Shown here piece by piece: positions 43,025 through 51,835 of a stretch of 64,000 bases of DNA (the first letter of the stretch is position 1; every line of letters begins with the position of its first letter). The translations under genes were made by a program, and so were the position numbers. Source of the stretch: Flavobacterium sp. KACC 22763. GTDB taxonomy: Bacteria > Bacteroidota > Bacteroidia > Flavobacteriales > Flavobacteriaceae. The DNA is taken from the NCBI RefSeq assembly GCF_028736155.1, contig NZ_CP117879.1, positions 558,001 to 622,000 on the forward strand. Direction: 5' to 3'. The notes under the pieces were generated by a model. It worked only from the letters and a program-made list of their open reading frames with translations, did not search any database and was not told the DNA's origin.

Positions 43025-45004
43025 CTATTCTTGTCCCAAGTTTCGAAGTTGCTTCAATTTATCTTTCCATACATCAAGGCTTTCTTTGTGAATAGCAATG
43101 TTTTTGCGTACTTCTGTAACAATTGAATTCTCTTTTTTAGCATTTTTTGTATTCGTGAAGAACTGAATGTTGTTTTCTAACTGGAAAATTTCATTTTGAA
43201 CTTCTTCAATTTTACGCATAATAAAGATCTTTTCATTGTCTAATTTACGTGTGTCATTACTGTCAGACAAAGAATCAAGACGATTGGCAAAACGCATCAT
43301 TTCAGATTCTTTTTTGCTTAAGCTTAGTTTTTCGAAAAGAGCATCTAAGATTTTATTGAATTTCCCTTCAATATGTCTTCTAGAAAAAGGAACTTTTCCG
43401 AATCCTTTCCAAGTTTCAATATGAGCTTTAATTGCATCTAAATCTGTTTTATGATCTCCAGTTAATTGGAAAGCTCTTAAAACATCTAAGTAAGCTTTTT
43501 TATTGTCAAAAGCAGCTACCTCTTCACTGTTTTCTTCAGACTTGTGTTCTTTTAATTTGTCAAAATAATGGTTGCAGGCATCCTTAAATTCTTTCCAGAT
43601 TTTGTCTGAATATTTTTTGGGAACGTGGCCAATTTGTTTCCATTCTTCCTGGATTTGTTTCATCACAGGAGTTGTAGCTTGAAAATCTGTGCTTTCCTGT
43701 AATTCTTTAGCTTTTGCAACAAGAGCCAGTTTCTTATTTAAATTATCGTTTTGATCTTTTTTAATGTCTTTATAAAACGAATTTTTGAAAGCATTGAAAT
43801 TTCTAACCGCAGTTTTGAAAGTAGCCCAAGTTTCTTCATTAACTTCAGAAGGAACTTTTCCAGCAGCAAAAAACTCATTTCTTAGGTCTTCTACTTTTTG
43901 AATCTGAACAAGCCATTGTGAATGAGAGTTTACTTTTTCGCTTCCAAGAGCTTCAATTTTGGCAATAATTTCTTTTTTGGCTTCAAGATTTTTTTGCTCA
44001 TTTGCTCTTTGGCTCTCAAATAAAAGTTCTCTCTTATCGTGTATTTTCTTAGTCAATTCACTAAATTGATTCCAGATCGCGTCACGGTGCTCTTTAGAAA
44101 CAGGTCCGATTTCTTCTTTCCAGATTCTATGTAAATCCTGTAATTCACGGAAAGATTTACTTACATCAGCATCGTTTACCAATTCTTCGACGCGAGCTAT
44201 AATTTTTTGTTTTAATTCTAAGTTATGTTTAAAATCTAAATCTCTAGCCTCACGGTCTAAATGAAGATAATCGTAGAAATTTTCTACATGGAAATGGTAA
44301 TTATTCCAAACGTGGTTGTATTTGTCTTTCGGAATAGCTCCTGCATTTTTCCATCTTTCTCTTAATTCATTAAAATGCTTAAGAGTGTCCTTTATATTTT
44401 CCTGTGGATTAATTAGTTCCTTTAATTCTTCAACAATAGCCAGACGATTATCTAAATTGGTTTTTAAATTAGTCTGTAAATGTTTAAAATGAGCATTTCT
44501 TTTCTCTCTAAAAACATTATAATATTCGTCGAATTTTGATTTTAGAGGCAGATGATATTCAAACTCTTCGCTAGGATCCGGATTAGAAGCTAAAAATTCT
44601 TCTTTTTTCTCCTCTATAAGATGGTGATATTGTAACAGAAAAGCTTTTTTGATTTCTTCGATATGATCTTTTACAGACATTACCTTGTCTATATTCACCA
44701 GTTTTTTAAGTTCATCAACAAGAGCATCTAGAGAGAATGTATTATAATCCTGCATAGGAATGTCGTGACGCTCCTTTAGCGTTTCGTCTTCGCTTTCAGC
44801 AGCGTTCGAATTGGTAATAACATCTAATGCTTCTTGATGAGCATCACCTTGATTAGCTAATTTATTTTCAGTTTCTGGAACCAAATTTTCGGTCAGAGTT
44901 TCAGAATCTGAGGTTTCAATTGCATCATTTGCTATAGAATCATTTACTTCGATTCCAGTTTTTCCGTCTGCTTCATGCAGGTTATCATTCTTTTCTTCTA
45001 ACAT
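43025..45004 (-). CDS. DUF349-repeat coiled-coil protein
   Basis: 659 residues with no signal peptide. The first 90 residues are acidic and low-complexity. From about 130 on there are about five to six helical repeats of the DUF349 type: 'FNELRERWKNAGAIPKDKYN', 'LQDLHRIWKEEIGPVSKEHR', 'VEDLRNEFFAAGKVPSEVNE', 'MKQIQEEWKQIGHVPKKYSD', each with the W-K..G.VP signature. DUF349 proteins are cytoplasmic with uncertain function; in E. coli a member is implicated in stress survival. It is monocistronic. Confidence 0.9.
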   Translation of the reverse strand: MLEEKNDNLHEADGKTGIEVNDSIANDAIETSDSETLTENLVPETENKLANQGDAHQEALDVITNSNAAESEDETLKERHDIPMQDYNTFSLDALVDELKKLVNIDKVMSVKDHIEEIKKAFLLQYHHLIEEKKEEFLASNPDPSEEFEYHLPLKSKFDEYYNVFREKRNAHFKHLQTNLKTNLDNRLAIVEELKELINPQENIKDTLKHFNELRERWKNAGAIPKDKYNHVWNNYHFHVENFYDYLHLDREARDLDFKHNLELKQKIIARVEELVNDADVSKSFRELQDLHRIWKEEIGPVSKEHRDAIWNQFSELTKKIHDKRELLFESQRANEQKNLEAKKEIIAKIEALGSEKVNSHSQWLVQIQKVEDLRNEFFAAGKVPSEVNEETWATFKTAVRNFNAFKNSFYKDIKKDQNDNLNKKLALVAKAKELQESTDFQATTPVMKQIQEEWKQIGHVPKKYSDKIWKEFKDACNHYFDKLKEHKSEENSEEVAAFDNKKAYLDVLRAFQLTGDHKTDLDAIKAHIETWKGFGKVPFSRRHIEGKFNKILDALFEKLSLSKKESEMMRFANRLDSLSDSNDTRKLDNEKIFIMRKIEEVQNEIFQLENNIQFFTNTKNAKKENSIVTEVRKNIAIHKESLDVWKDKLKQLRNLGQE

Positions 45005-45253
45005 CTTAAAATGTATAAGGTTTTTATTCTAAACAGTGCGAAAGATAGTAAAGGTGTTTCTAAATACAAAATAAATCCTTTGTTTATACGCTAATTTACG
45101 GTGAAATTCTTATTGATTAATTCAATTTAGCAGTATGATATATTAATTTTTGTCATTTTAATTGATAAGATAGAAATAATATTTTTTGCGATTTTTCAAT
45201 GAAAAAAGAAAATAATCGTAAAAAGTGAAGCCGAATCAATAGTTAGTTTTAAA

Positions 45254-46006
45254 TCAAAACAAAACCAACAGTCCTACTTCCATTCCAAAATTATATGATT
45301 TTTCTCCGCCAAAAGCCACGCTAGGGTGTACATAAAATAAATTTGTTGGAGTGATTTTTCGTCCAAATTCCATAAAAGCATTATTCTGAAAACCATCCAA
45401 AACATAATTATATCTAAAACCTACATCGGTAGCAATCCAATTTTTACCAAAAAACCATAATAAGTTGTTTTCTAGCAATGTCACGCTTACATCGCTTCGA
45501 TTGCTTGATCCTGCAAAACTCTGGGAATGTTCAACGGTCGCAAGCCATAAAAATTTCTTTTTATTGAAGTATTTTGCAAAGATACCAGCTGGAATTACTA
45601 CCCATTTTCCTGTACCAAAACTTGGGTCTGCAGCAGAATTTGAGATAACACGGGTTCTAAGACCAATACCGCTGTTTTTTTTAAAATAAGGGATAAAACT
45701 AAGTCCAGCACCAACATCACCAAGTCCGGTTTGATTGATAGAATTGGAATTGGTTGAAATTAAAGGCAAATCAAATCTCAGATTCCAGGCTTTATTGCCA
45801 ATTGGTTGTAAAACACGCAAATTTGTAGTATTATACGAGCCATTTTTAGTATCTAAGTATTCATTGTACAGTAGAATAGTCTGTAGAAAATAATGATATC
45901 GAGGTTCAGCAAAGGGACTATTGCTTCTGTCTATATCTTCATCTTGTGCTGTTGCAAGAAATGTAATAAGAAAAAAAATGCTAAAGTAAAGTAGTTGTTT
46001 TTTCAT
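45254..46006 (-). CDS. Hypothetical outer-membrane beta-barrel-like protein
   Basis: The start is chosen at 46006 (MKKQLLYFSIFFLITFLATAQ), a signal peptide; the frame opens four codons earlier. 250 residues of alternating short strands (RYHYFLQTILLYNEYLDTKN, GLGDVGAGLSFIPYFKK, KWVVIPAGIFAKYF) ending in GGEKSYNFGMEVGLLVLF with a terminal Phe. This is the usual C-terminal signal of outer-membrane barrels. The exact family is not recognised, and the ligand or role is unknown. Confidence 0.7.
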   Translation of the reverse strand: MKKQLLYFSIFFLITFLATAQDEDIDRSNSPFAEPRYHYFLQTILLYNEYLDTKNGSYNTTNLRVLQPIGNKAWNLRFDLPLISTNSNSINQTGLGDVGAGLSFIPYFKKNSGIGLRTRVISNSAADPSFGTGKWVVIPAGIFAKYFNKKKFLWLATVEHSQSFAGSSNRSDVSVTLLENNLLWFFGKNWIATDVGFRYNYVLDGFQNNAFMEFGRKITPTNLFYVHPSVAFGGEKSYNFGMEVGLLVLF

Positions 46007-46062
46007 AAATGTCTGCAAATGAGTAGACTAATTTACGAAAATTACTTTAACATTTTAATTTT

Positions 46063-46815
46063 TTATTTGTTCCAGATTTTCCAAGCTTTTTCGGCTTGAA
46101 AAATAAGCATATCATGTCCGTTTTTAATAACAGCACCTTTTTCTTTCGCTTTTCGCAAGAAAGTGGTTTCTGCAGGATTATAGATTAAATCGTATGCGAT
46201 ATGTTTTTCTGTAAAGAATTCATAAGGTAAATTTGGACAAGCTTCAATATTCGGACTCGTTCCAACTGGTGTGCAATTAATTATAATTTGAAAATTATCA
46301 AAAGTTGTTGCATTAATCAAATCATAATCAATAATGTTTTCCTTTGCTTCTCTAGAAACAAAAGTGTACGGAATATCCAATTCGTCCAAAGCAAAAGCAA
46401 CACCTTTAGAAGCGCCTCCTGTTCCTAAAATAAGGGCTTTTTTATGATGAGGCTCTAATAATGGTTTTAAAGACTTCTTAAATCCGTAATAATCTGTGTT
46501 GTAGCCTTTTAGTTTACCGCTTTTAGTAAATTTAATTGTATTGACAGCGCCAATTAGAGCGGCTTTTTTTGATAATTTATCTAAGAAAGGAATAACTTGT
46601 TCTTTGTACGGAATGGTAACATTTAATCCCTTTAAATCAGGATTATTTTTAATTAATTCTGTGAAGTAATTAATCTCAGAAATGTCAAAATTCTCATAGC
46701 TGTTGCCAGCAAAAACTTCATTATTAAATTTTTCTGTAAAATAACCTTTTGAAAAAGAGTAGCTTATGTTGCGTCCTAATAATCCAAAACGTCTTCTTAA
46801 TAAAATATCAACCAT
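46063..46815 (-). CDS. aroE: Shikimate 5-dehydrogenase
   Basis: 250 residues. RFGLLGRNISYSFSKGYFTE gives the shikimate-binding S-x-S motif. LKGLNVTIPYKEQVIPFLD has the catalytic Lys in NVTIPYK. AVNTIKFTKSGKLKGYNTD and KALILGTGGASKGVAFALDE (NADP loop) follow, and IKNGHDMLIFQAEKAW ends the protein. It reduces 3-dehydroshikimate with NADPH in the aromatic amino-acid pathway. It starts 3 bp after the TPR gene's stop, so the two are co-translated. Confidence 0.95.
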   Translation of the reverse strand: MVDILLRRRFGLLGRNISYSFSKGYFTEKFNNEVFAGNSYENFDISEINYFTELIKNNPDLKGLNVTIPYKEQVIPFLDKLSKKAALIGAVNTIKFTKSGKLKGYNTDYYGFKKSLKPLLEPHHKKALILGTGGASKGVAFALDELDIPYTFVSREAKENIIDYDLINATTFDNFQIIINCTPVGTSPNIEACPNLPYEFFTEKHIAYDLIYNPAETTFLRKAKEKGAVIKNGHDMLIFQAEKAWKIWNK

Positions 46816-46817
46816 TC

Positions 46818-48212
46818 TTATTTACGATGTTTTTCTATATAATTTTTTACTGTTTTTTTTGCCCAAACCACAGGAAACAAATCTTCGATTAGAATATAGT
46901 TGTCAAAGTTAAGGCGTAAACCATTGCTTAAGTGAAATTTAGCTTTTGTGTTGTCTTGAATCATAAAATATAATCCAGCCAAACGATATTCGATTTCATT
47001 TTCTTCAGGGAAATATTCTGTAGCCTGTAATAAAGTTTGGATAGCTGTTTCAAATTCTCCTAAAAATTGAAGAATGTCAACCCAGAATAACCAAGTGTCT
47101 AATGCATAATCTCCAAACTCAACCGCTTTTCTAAAACCAAATTCGGCTTCTTCAAAGAAATTCATCTGTTTGTTGATTGTAGCATATCTTTTCCAGTACA
47201 AACGATTCTGATTATCGATTGCCAGTGCTTTATTGACAAAGAATAATGCTTTCTGATAGTTTTTCTGGCGAAGGTGAAAATCTGTTATGGCAATCCAGCC
47301 TTTGTCTAAAAGCGGATCTTCATGAACAGTTTGGTTATAATATTGGATTGCCTTGGCTAAATTTCCAAGTTTTTCATAACATTTTCCAATTCGAAGAAGG
47401 GCGTACGAAGTCGCATCGTCCAATTCGATGGTTCTGTTATAACTTTCAATTGCTTCATTGTACTTTTTAAGGCGCTCATACGCTTTTGCTTTTTCCATGA
47501 AAGCTCCTAAAAATTCATCATCAATTAGCGTTGCATAATCAAATGCGCGAATGGCATTTTCATACTCTTTTACGCCATAATGTAGACGTCCAAGCTGATG
47601 CCACGCAATTTCACTGTACGGATTTCTGTCGATATATTCGTTAAGATATACAATAGCTTCTTGGTTTTGATCTAAAAATTCAAAACAATATACTACGTTA
47701 TAGAGAGCAGATTGATCTTCTAAGTCTTCTTCAAGACATTTGATAAAACTCTCCTTTGCCAGCTCGAGATTATCCATAAAAAGATATTCCATACCAATTA
47801 AATTGTACACATCTGCATAATCATCAGTGTATTGAAGCGCGATTTTTAACAGTTCAACTGCTTTTTCGTGCTGATCTCTTTTGGAACAGATATTGGCTTT
47901 CTGGATGTAGATTTCCTCGTTGTTAGGTTCAATTGCGTATAACTCATTCAAAAGCTTTTCAGCGATCTCGAGTTTGTCATCATAAACTAGCATTTCTACT
48001 TGTACTAATTTTAAGCCTGTAGATTTTGGATGCTGGTCTAATGCAAGTTTTAAGGCCTTTTTTGCTAAATTAGCCTTACCTATGTCTAAATAATGAAGAA
48101 TTATTTCTTCGAATTCTTCAGAATCAAAAAAGAGTACTTTGTTAGTTTTTAACATCGACTCAAATTTGGATAGGGATAGGTTATAATCTTCTTCTTCGTT
48201 GCTTAATTGCAT
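46818..48212 (-). CDS. TPR-repeat protein upstream of aroE
   Basis: 464 residues, soluble, a nearly continuous array of TPR units from about 45 to 440: 'LLNELYAIEPNNEEIYIQKA', 'YADVYNLIGMEYLFMDNLEL', 'SEIAWHQLGRLHYGVKEYEN', 'TSYALLRIGKCYEKLGNLAK', 'AIQYYNQTVHEDPLLDKGWI'. There is no enzymatic domain and no signal peptide, so it is a cytoplasmic scaffold. Its stop is 2 bp from the aroE start. This TPR-aroE pair is a stable Flavobacterium arrangement, although a shared function is not known. Confidence 0.88.
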   Translation of the reverse strand: MQLSNEEEDYNLSLSKFESMLKTNKVLFFDSEEFEEIILHYLDIGKANLAKKALKLALDQHPKSTGLKLVQVEMLVYDDKLEIAEKLLNELYAIEPNNEEIYIQKANICSKRDQHEKAVELLKIALQYTDDYADVYNLIGMEYLFMDNLELAKESFIKCLEEDLEDQSALYNVVYCFEFLDQNQEAIVYLNEYIDRNPYSEIAWHQLGRLHYGVKEYENAIRAFDYATLIDDEFLGAFMEKAKAYERLKKYNEAIESYNRTIELDDATSYALLRIGKCYEKLGNLAKAIQYYNQTVHEDPLLDKGWIAITDFHLRQKNYQKALFFVNKALAIDNQNRLYWKRYATINKQMNFFEEAEFGFRKAVEFGDYALDTWLFWVDILQFLGEFETAIQTLLQATEYFPEENEIEYRLAGLYFMIQDNTKAKFHLSNGLRLNFDNYILIEDLFPVVWAKKTVKNYIEKHRK

Positions 48213-48476
48213 ACTTCGTATTTTTGAAATTAGCCTGTTATAAATTTAGGCAACCATATAATCGCTGTAAGGATAGGAAATTAATTGTTTTGAACAATTT
48301 AATTAACAATATATGGCGTTTTTTATTCTATTTTGGGAAGAAATCTCCTTTATTATTAAGGGATTAGCTTCGGTTTTGTCATTTTTTTATTTATATAAGA
48401 AGACTTTTTTGAAATAGGAATTGAGCATTAATTTCTGTCAGTTTTACTAAAAATAGTGCTCAAATAATTTTATAAT

Positions 48477-49670
48477 TTAGTTATTGTTCTTCTTCATTAT
48501 TTCGTCCATCACGTCTAAAATAATCGCACAACCTTCTCTAATTTCATCTTCAGAAATAATCAAAGGAGGTGTAATTCTGATTGCGCATCCTTCAAATAAA
48601 AGCCAGAATAAAATAAGTCCTCTGTCTTGACAAGTTAAAATGACTTCGTTGGTAATATCTGCCGATTCTGTCATGGCGGCAAGCATTAATCCTTTTCCTC
48701 TAACTTCTGTAATCAAAGGATGTACCAAAAGTGATCTGAAGAGTTTTTCCTTCTCTAGCGTTTCTGCCATTAAATTTGTTTCAGTTAATTCTTGCAAAGT
48801 AGCTAAACAAGCTGACGCAATGACAGGGTGACCTCCAAAAGTGGTGATATGTCCTAATTTTGGGTTTTCTGTTAAAAGATCCATTTTTTCAGCAGAGGCA
48901 GTAAATGCTCCAACTGGCATTCCGCCGCCCATTCCTTTGCCCATAACCACAATATCGGGAACAACATCATAATTTTGGAAACCAAAAAGTTTTCCCGTTC
49001 TTCCAAAACCTGGTTGGATTTCATCAACTATCATTAAAGCTCCAACCTCATCGCAACGTTCACGAACTTTTTGCAAAAAGTTATTTTCAGGCTGAATAAA
49101 TCCTGCACCACCTTGAATGGTTTCTAAAAGAATAGCGGCTGTTCGAGTGGTTATCTTCTGTAAATCTTCTTCGTTGTTGAAAGTGATAAAATCAACATCT
49201 GGAAGTAGGGGTCTAAAAGCTTGTTTGCGTTCTTCAAATCCCATAACGCTCATAGAACCCATAGTGTTTCCGTGATAAGCATTGTGACATGAAATAAGCT
49301 GGCTGCGTCCCGTAACACGCTTGGCTAATTTTAATGAACCTTCAATCGCTTCTGTACCAGAATTAACCAAATAGGTTTTGTTTAAAGATTCTGGAAGCAG
49401 AGAAGCCATCATTTTGCAGTATTGAACAGCTGGACTTTGAGAATATTCGCCGTAAACCATTACGTGCGAATATTTATCCAGTTGATCTTTTATAGCTTGA
49501 TTGACTCTCGGATGCTGATGTCCTAAAGTACAAGCCGAAACTCCGGCAACAAAATCTAAATATTTTTTATCGTTTGTATCGTATATGTAAGAACCAATGG
49601 CATGCGAAACTTCCATTCCGAGTGGGTAAGGAGAGGTTTGCGCTTGGTATTTTATAAAATCTGGATTCAT
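48477..49670 (-). CDS. Class III (acetylornithine-like) aminotransferase
   Basis: 397 residues. Landmarks are FVAGVSACTLGHQHPRVNQA, KTYLVNSGTEAIEGSLKLAK, SCHNAYHGNTMGSMSVMGF, MIVDEIQPGFGRTGKLFGF with the cofactor-binding Asp, and VMGKGMGGGMPVGAFTA with the PLP Lys. The family is the acetylornithine/ornithine/4-aminobutyrate type, and the substrate cannot be decided by eye. It lies downstream of the OstA-like gene on the same strand, separated by 201 bp with direct repeats. Confidence 0.88.
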   Translation of the reverse strand: MNPDFIKYQAQTSPYPLGMEVSHAIGSYIYDTNDKKYLDFVAGVSACTLGHQHPRVNQAIKDQLDKYSHVMVYGEYSQSPAVQYCKMMASLLPESLNKTYLVNSGTEAIEGSLKLAKRVTGRSQLISCHNAYHGNTMGSMSVMGFEERKQAFRPLLPDVDFITFNNEEDLQKITTRTAAILLETIQGGAGFIQPENNFLQKVRERCDEVGALMIVDEIQPGFGRTGKLFGFQNYDVVPDIVVMGKGMGGGMPVGAFTASAEKMDLLTENPKLGHITTFGGHPVIASACLATLQELTETNLMAETLEKEKLFRSLLVHPLITEVRGKGLMLAAMTESADITNEVILTCQDRGLILFWLLFEGCAIRITPPLIISEDEIREGCAIILDVMDEIMKKNNN

Positions 49671-49728
49671 TTCTTTTAGCTTCTAAATTGCTGAGATATT
49701 AAGACTCTGAGCTTTTATGTTTTTAACT

Positions 49729-49873
49729 GTAAACTGTGACCGCGACTGAAAACTTTTTGAGGTTCAAAGTAGCAAAGGTACTGAGGTTCTAAGGTTTTTG
49801 ACTTTACGCTTAAGTTAACTTTGTGGTTTAAACAATCGCAAAGCATTGTAAACTGTGACCGCGACTGAAAACT
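49729..49873. repeat. Pair of 26-bp direct repeats about 120 bp apart
   Basis: The word GTAAACTGTGACCGCGACTG followed by AAAACT occurs at 49729-49754 and again, identically, at 49848-49873. The second copy overlaps the end of the OstA-like gene by 2 nt. A relative (AACTGTGAACTGAAACTGAA) is at 27710-27729. The pair could be a remnant of slippage or a short mobile repeat. Confidence 0.75.
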
Positions 49874-51551
49874 ATTTGCTTTTAGCTTTTGTGTCTGTCT
49901 TAGCAGTAGGATTCTTTTTATCGTAATTTAAGGTTTCTTTCCTGACTTTTAAGGGAACGTTTTTACCTTTTTCCTCTTCGTCTTTTCCTTGTTTAATCAG
50001 TTTGTTATTCTCTTCGTTTTCTTCTGCGGTAAAAATATCATCTTTCGATTTTATTCTTTCATCGCCACGCCAATTCATACCTCTTAGTTTACGAGCATTT
50101 TCGGGAAGTTCATCTTCAGGAAAAATATCTCCGTCGACTTTATTGAAGAACGTAATCGTTTCAATAGCATTATTTTCCAATATCATATTGATTTTACTGC
50201 TAACATTTTTATTGATTCCGATTAGTTCATGGGCATCGTTCCGCATATAATAAATTACTTCGGTGTTTTTGATAACATCAACATCATGAAGTTTTCCATC
50301 TCGGAATTTCCCAAACAAATTGAGCCCCTTGACTTGATTAAATCCTGTTCCGAGCGTGTCCTTGGATATGACGAAAGTATTGTTGAGCACTTTTAAAGAG
50401 TCAATTTTCCTTGTTTTATTATCGCCAATCAAATGCATTACATCTCCTGTGATCTGGTTGTCGCCATTCCAAAGAATCGGATTTCCAATCAATTTTGTTA
50501 AGGCAATTTTAGAATCAGAATGTATTGAGTCACATTTACCGCTCATGTCTGTTTTGTAGAAACGAACATTTTTATATGCTCTCAAAATTCTTTCTCCTTC
50601 TTTTCCTGTAACCATTAATTTTTGTCCGTGAATGTAGACTGAATCATTTTCAACAAGATTAATGGCAACCGCTCTTTTAGTTACAAACATTGAGTCTTTC
50701 AGCTTATAAAGCTCTGCATAATGGCCTTTTACAATTCCTTTATTGATAGAATCGGTGATTTTTACATTTCGGGTTGCCGAAGCAAATTCGGTATTTCGAT
50801 TATAAAATAAACTATCGCCTTCTATGCGCCTATCGTCATATTTAATGTATGATTTTCGTAGAAAATGGGCTAAGTTTTTCTTAGTGTCATAAAAACCTTT
50901 TTCGGTATAAATGTAATTGGCTTTACTCGTAATAGTGGATGGGCCAAGAAGATAGGTGTGACCAGAATTGCTGTAATAATCTAAATGGTTCGATTTAATC
51001 ACATATTTCGGATTCGTAATCGTAACTTCAGTCAAAAACTGGAATTTCTTTTCTTTTACAAAATATCTTCCAGATTTACTCACCAATGTATTGTCTTTGT
51101 TTATGATAGTACCTTTGGTGTTGTAAAATGCTTCTTGAACATTTCTGTCAAAATTAATAGTATCAGTCTGCAAAGTAGCATCTGGCGAAGTTAAAACGGC
51201 ATTTCCTGTAGCAAAAGCTTTTTTTGCATTACCGCTATATTCAGCATATTTACTATTCAGAAATAAAGTGTCTCCTTGTACTAATTGTACATTTCCGAAT
51301 GCTTTTAGATAATTTTCTTTTTGAAAAAAATAGGCCTTATTGCAAGTTAATACAACTCCATCGTGGTTTACTTTTACATTTCCAGTAAGTAAAAGTGCAT
51401 CAGGTACATTAACCTGATCTACATCAGAAAAGTCAGCATTCTCGATGACAATAGTTTTCGGAGATTGTGCAGGTTTTTTTGCTTGTGCGAAAGTGAATTG
51501 AACGCTTAAAAAAGACAGACAAATAAATATGAAAAAGAGTGATTTCTTCAA
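49872..51551 (-). CDS. OstA/LptA-like envelope protein
   Basis: 559 residues with a signal peptide (FIFICLSFLSVQFTFAQAKK). An N-terminal OstA domain covers about 35-180 (DQVNVPDALLLTGNVKVNHD, VVLTCNKAYFFQKENYLKAF, GNVQLVQGDTLFLNSKYAEY). Further beta-jellyroll-like repeats follow, and the C-terminus is Lys-rich and disordered. LptA-type proteins form the periplasmic bridge that carries lipopolysaccharide. The Bacteroidetes OstA-like forms are long, and their precise role is not established. It is probably the first gene of a unit with the aminotransferase. Confidence 0.88.
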   Translation of the reverse strand: MKKSLFFIFICLSFLSVQFTFAQAKKPAQSPKTIVIENADFSDVDQVNVPDALLLTGNVKVNHDGVVLTCNKAYFFQKENYLKAFGNVQLVQGDTLFLNSKYAEYSGNAKKAFATGNAVLTSPDATLQTDTINFDRNVQEAFYNTKGTIINKDNTLVSKSGRYFVKEKKFQFLTEVTITNPKYVIKSNHLDYYSNSGHTYLLGPSTITSKANYIYTEKGFYDTKKNLAHFLRKSYIKYDDRRIEGDSLFYNRNTEFASATRNVKITDSINKGIVKGHYAELYKLKDSMFVTKRAVAINLVENDSVYIHGQKLMVTGKEGERILRAYKNVRFYKTDMSGKCDSIHSDSKIALTKLIGNPILWNGDNQITGDVMHLIGDNKTRKIDSLKVLNNTFVISKDTLGTGFNQVKGLNLFGKFRDGKLHDVDVIKNTEVIYYMRNDAHELIGINKNVSSKINMILENNAIETITFFNKVDGDIFPEDELPENARKLRGMNWRGDERIKSKDDIFTAEENEENNKLIKQGKDEEEKGKNVPLKVRKETLNYDKKNPTAKTDTKAKSK

Positions 51552-51835
51552 CTGATTAAATTTTTGTCAAATTTATAAAAAAGGTTAGAACCTGTGGCTG
51601 ATATTAGGATTAATTTATAATAAGTCATCAACAGTCTAAAGTCAGATTTAAGCGTCATTTAATTTTTCAACAAAATGTCAAACTCTCACGTTGTAGTGCT
51701 TGTATTTTAGACTGAAAACATTGTAAATTAGATAAAACGTTTTCGGAGTTTTAAAAAATGAGCTATTTTTAGAAAATTGTTTTGATGCTTTTTAGTATTG
51801 AAACCAAATAGGGAAGATAAGAATAGCCTAAAAAT

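Noticed and set aside
49729..49873. CRISPR remnant
   Set aside because: Only two repeat units, with a 93-bp gap and no cas genes.
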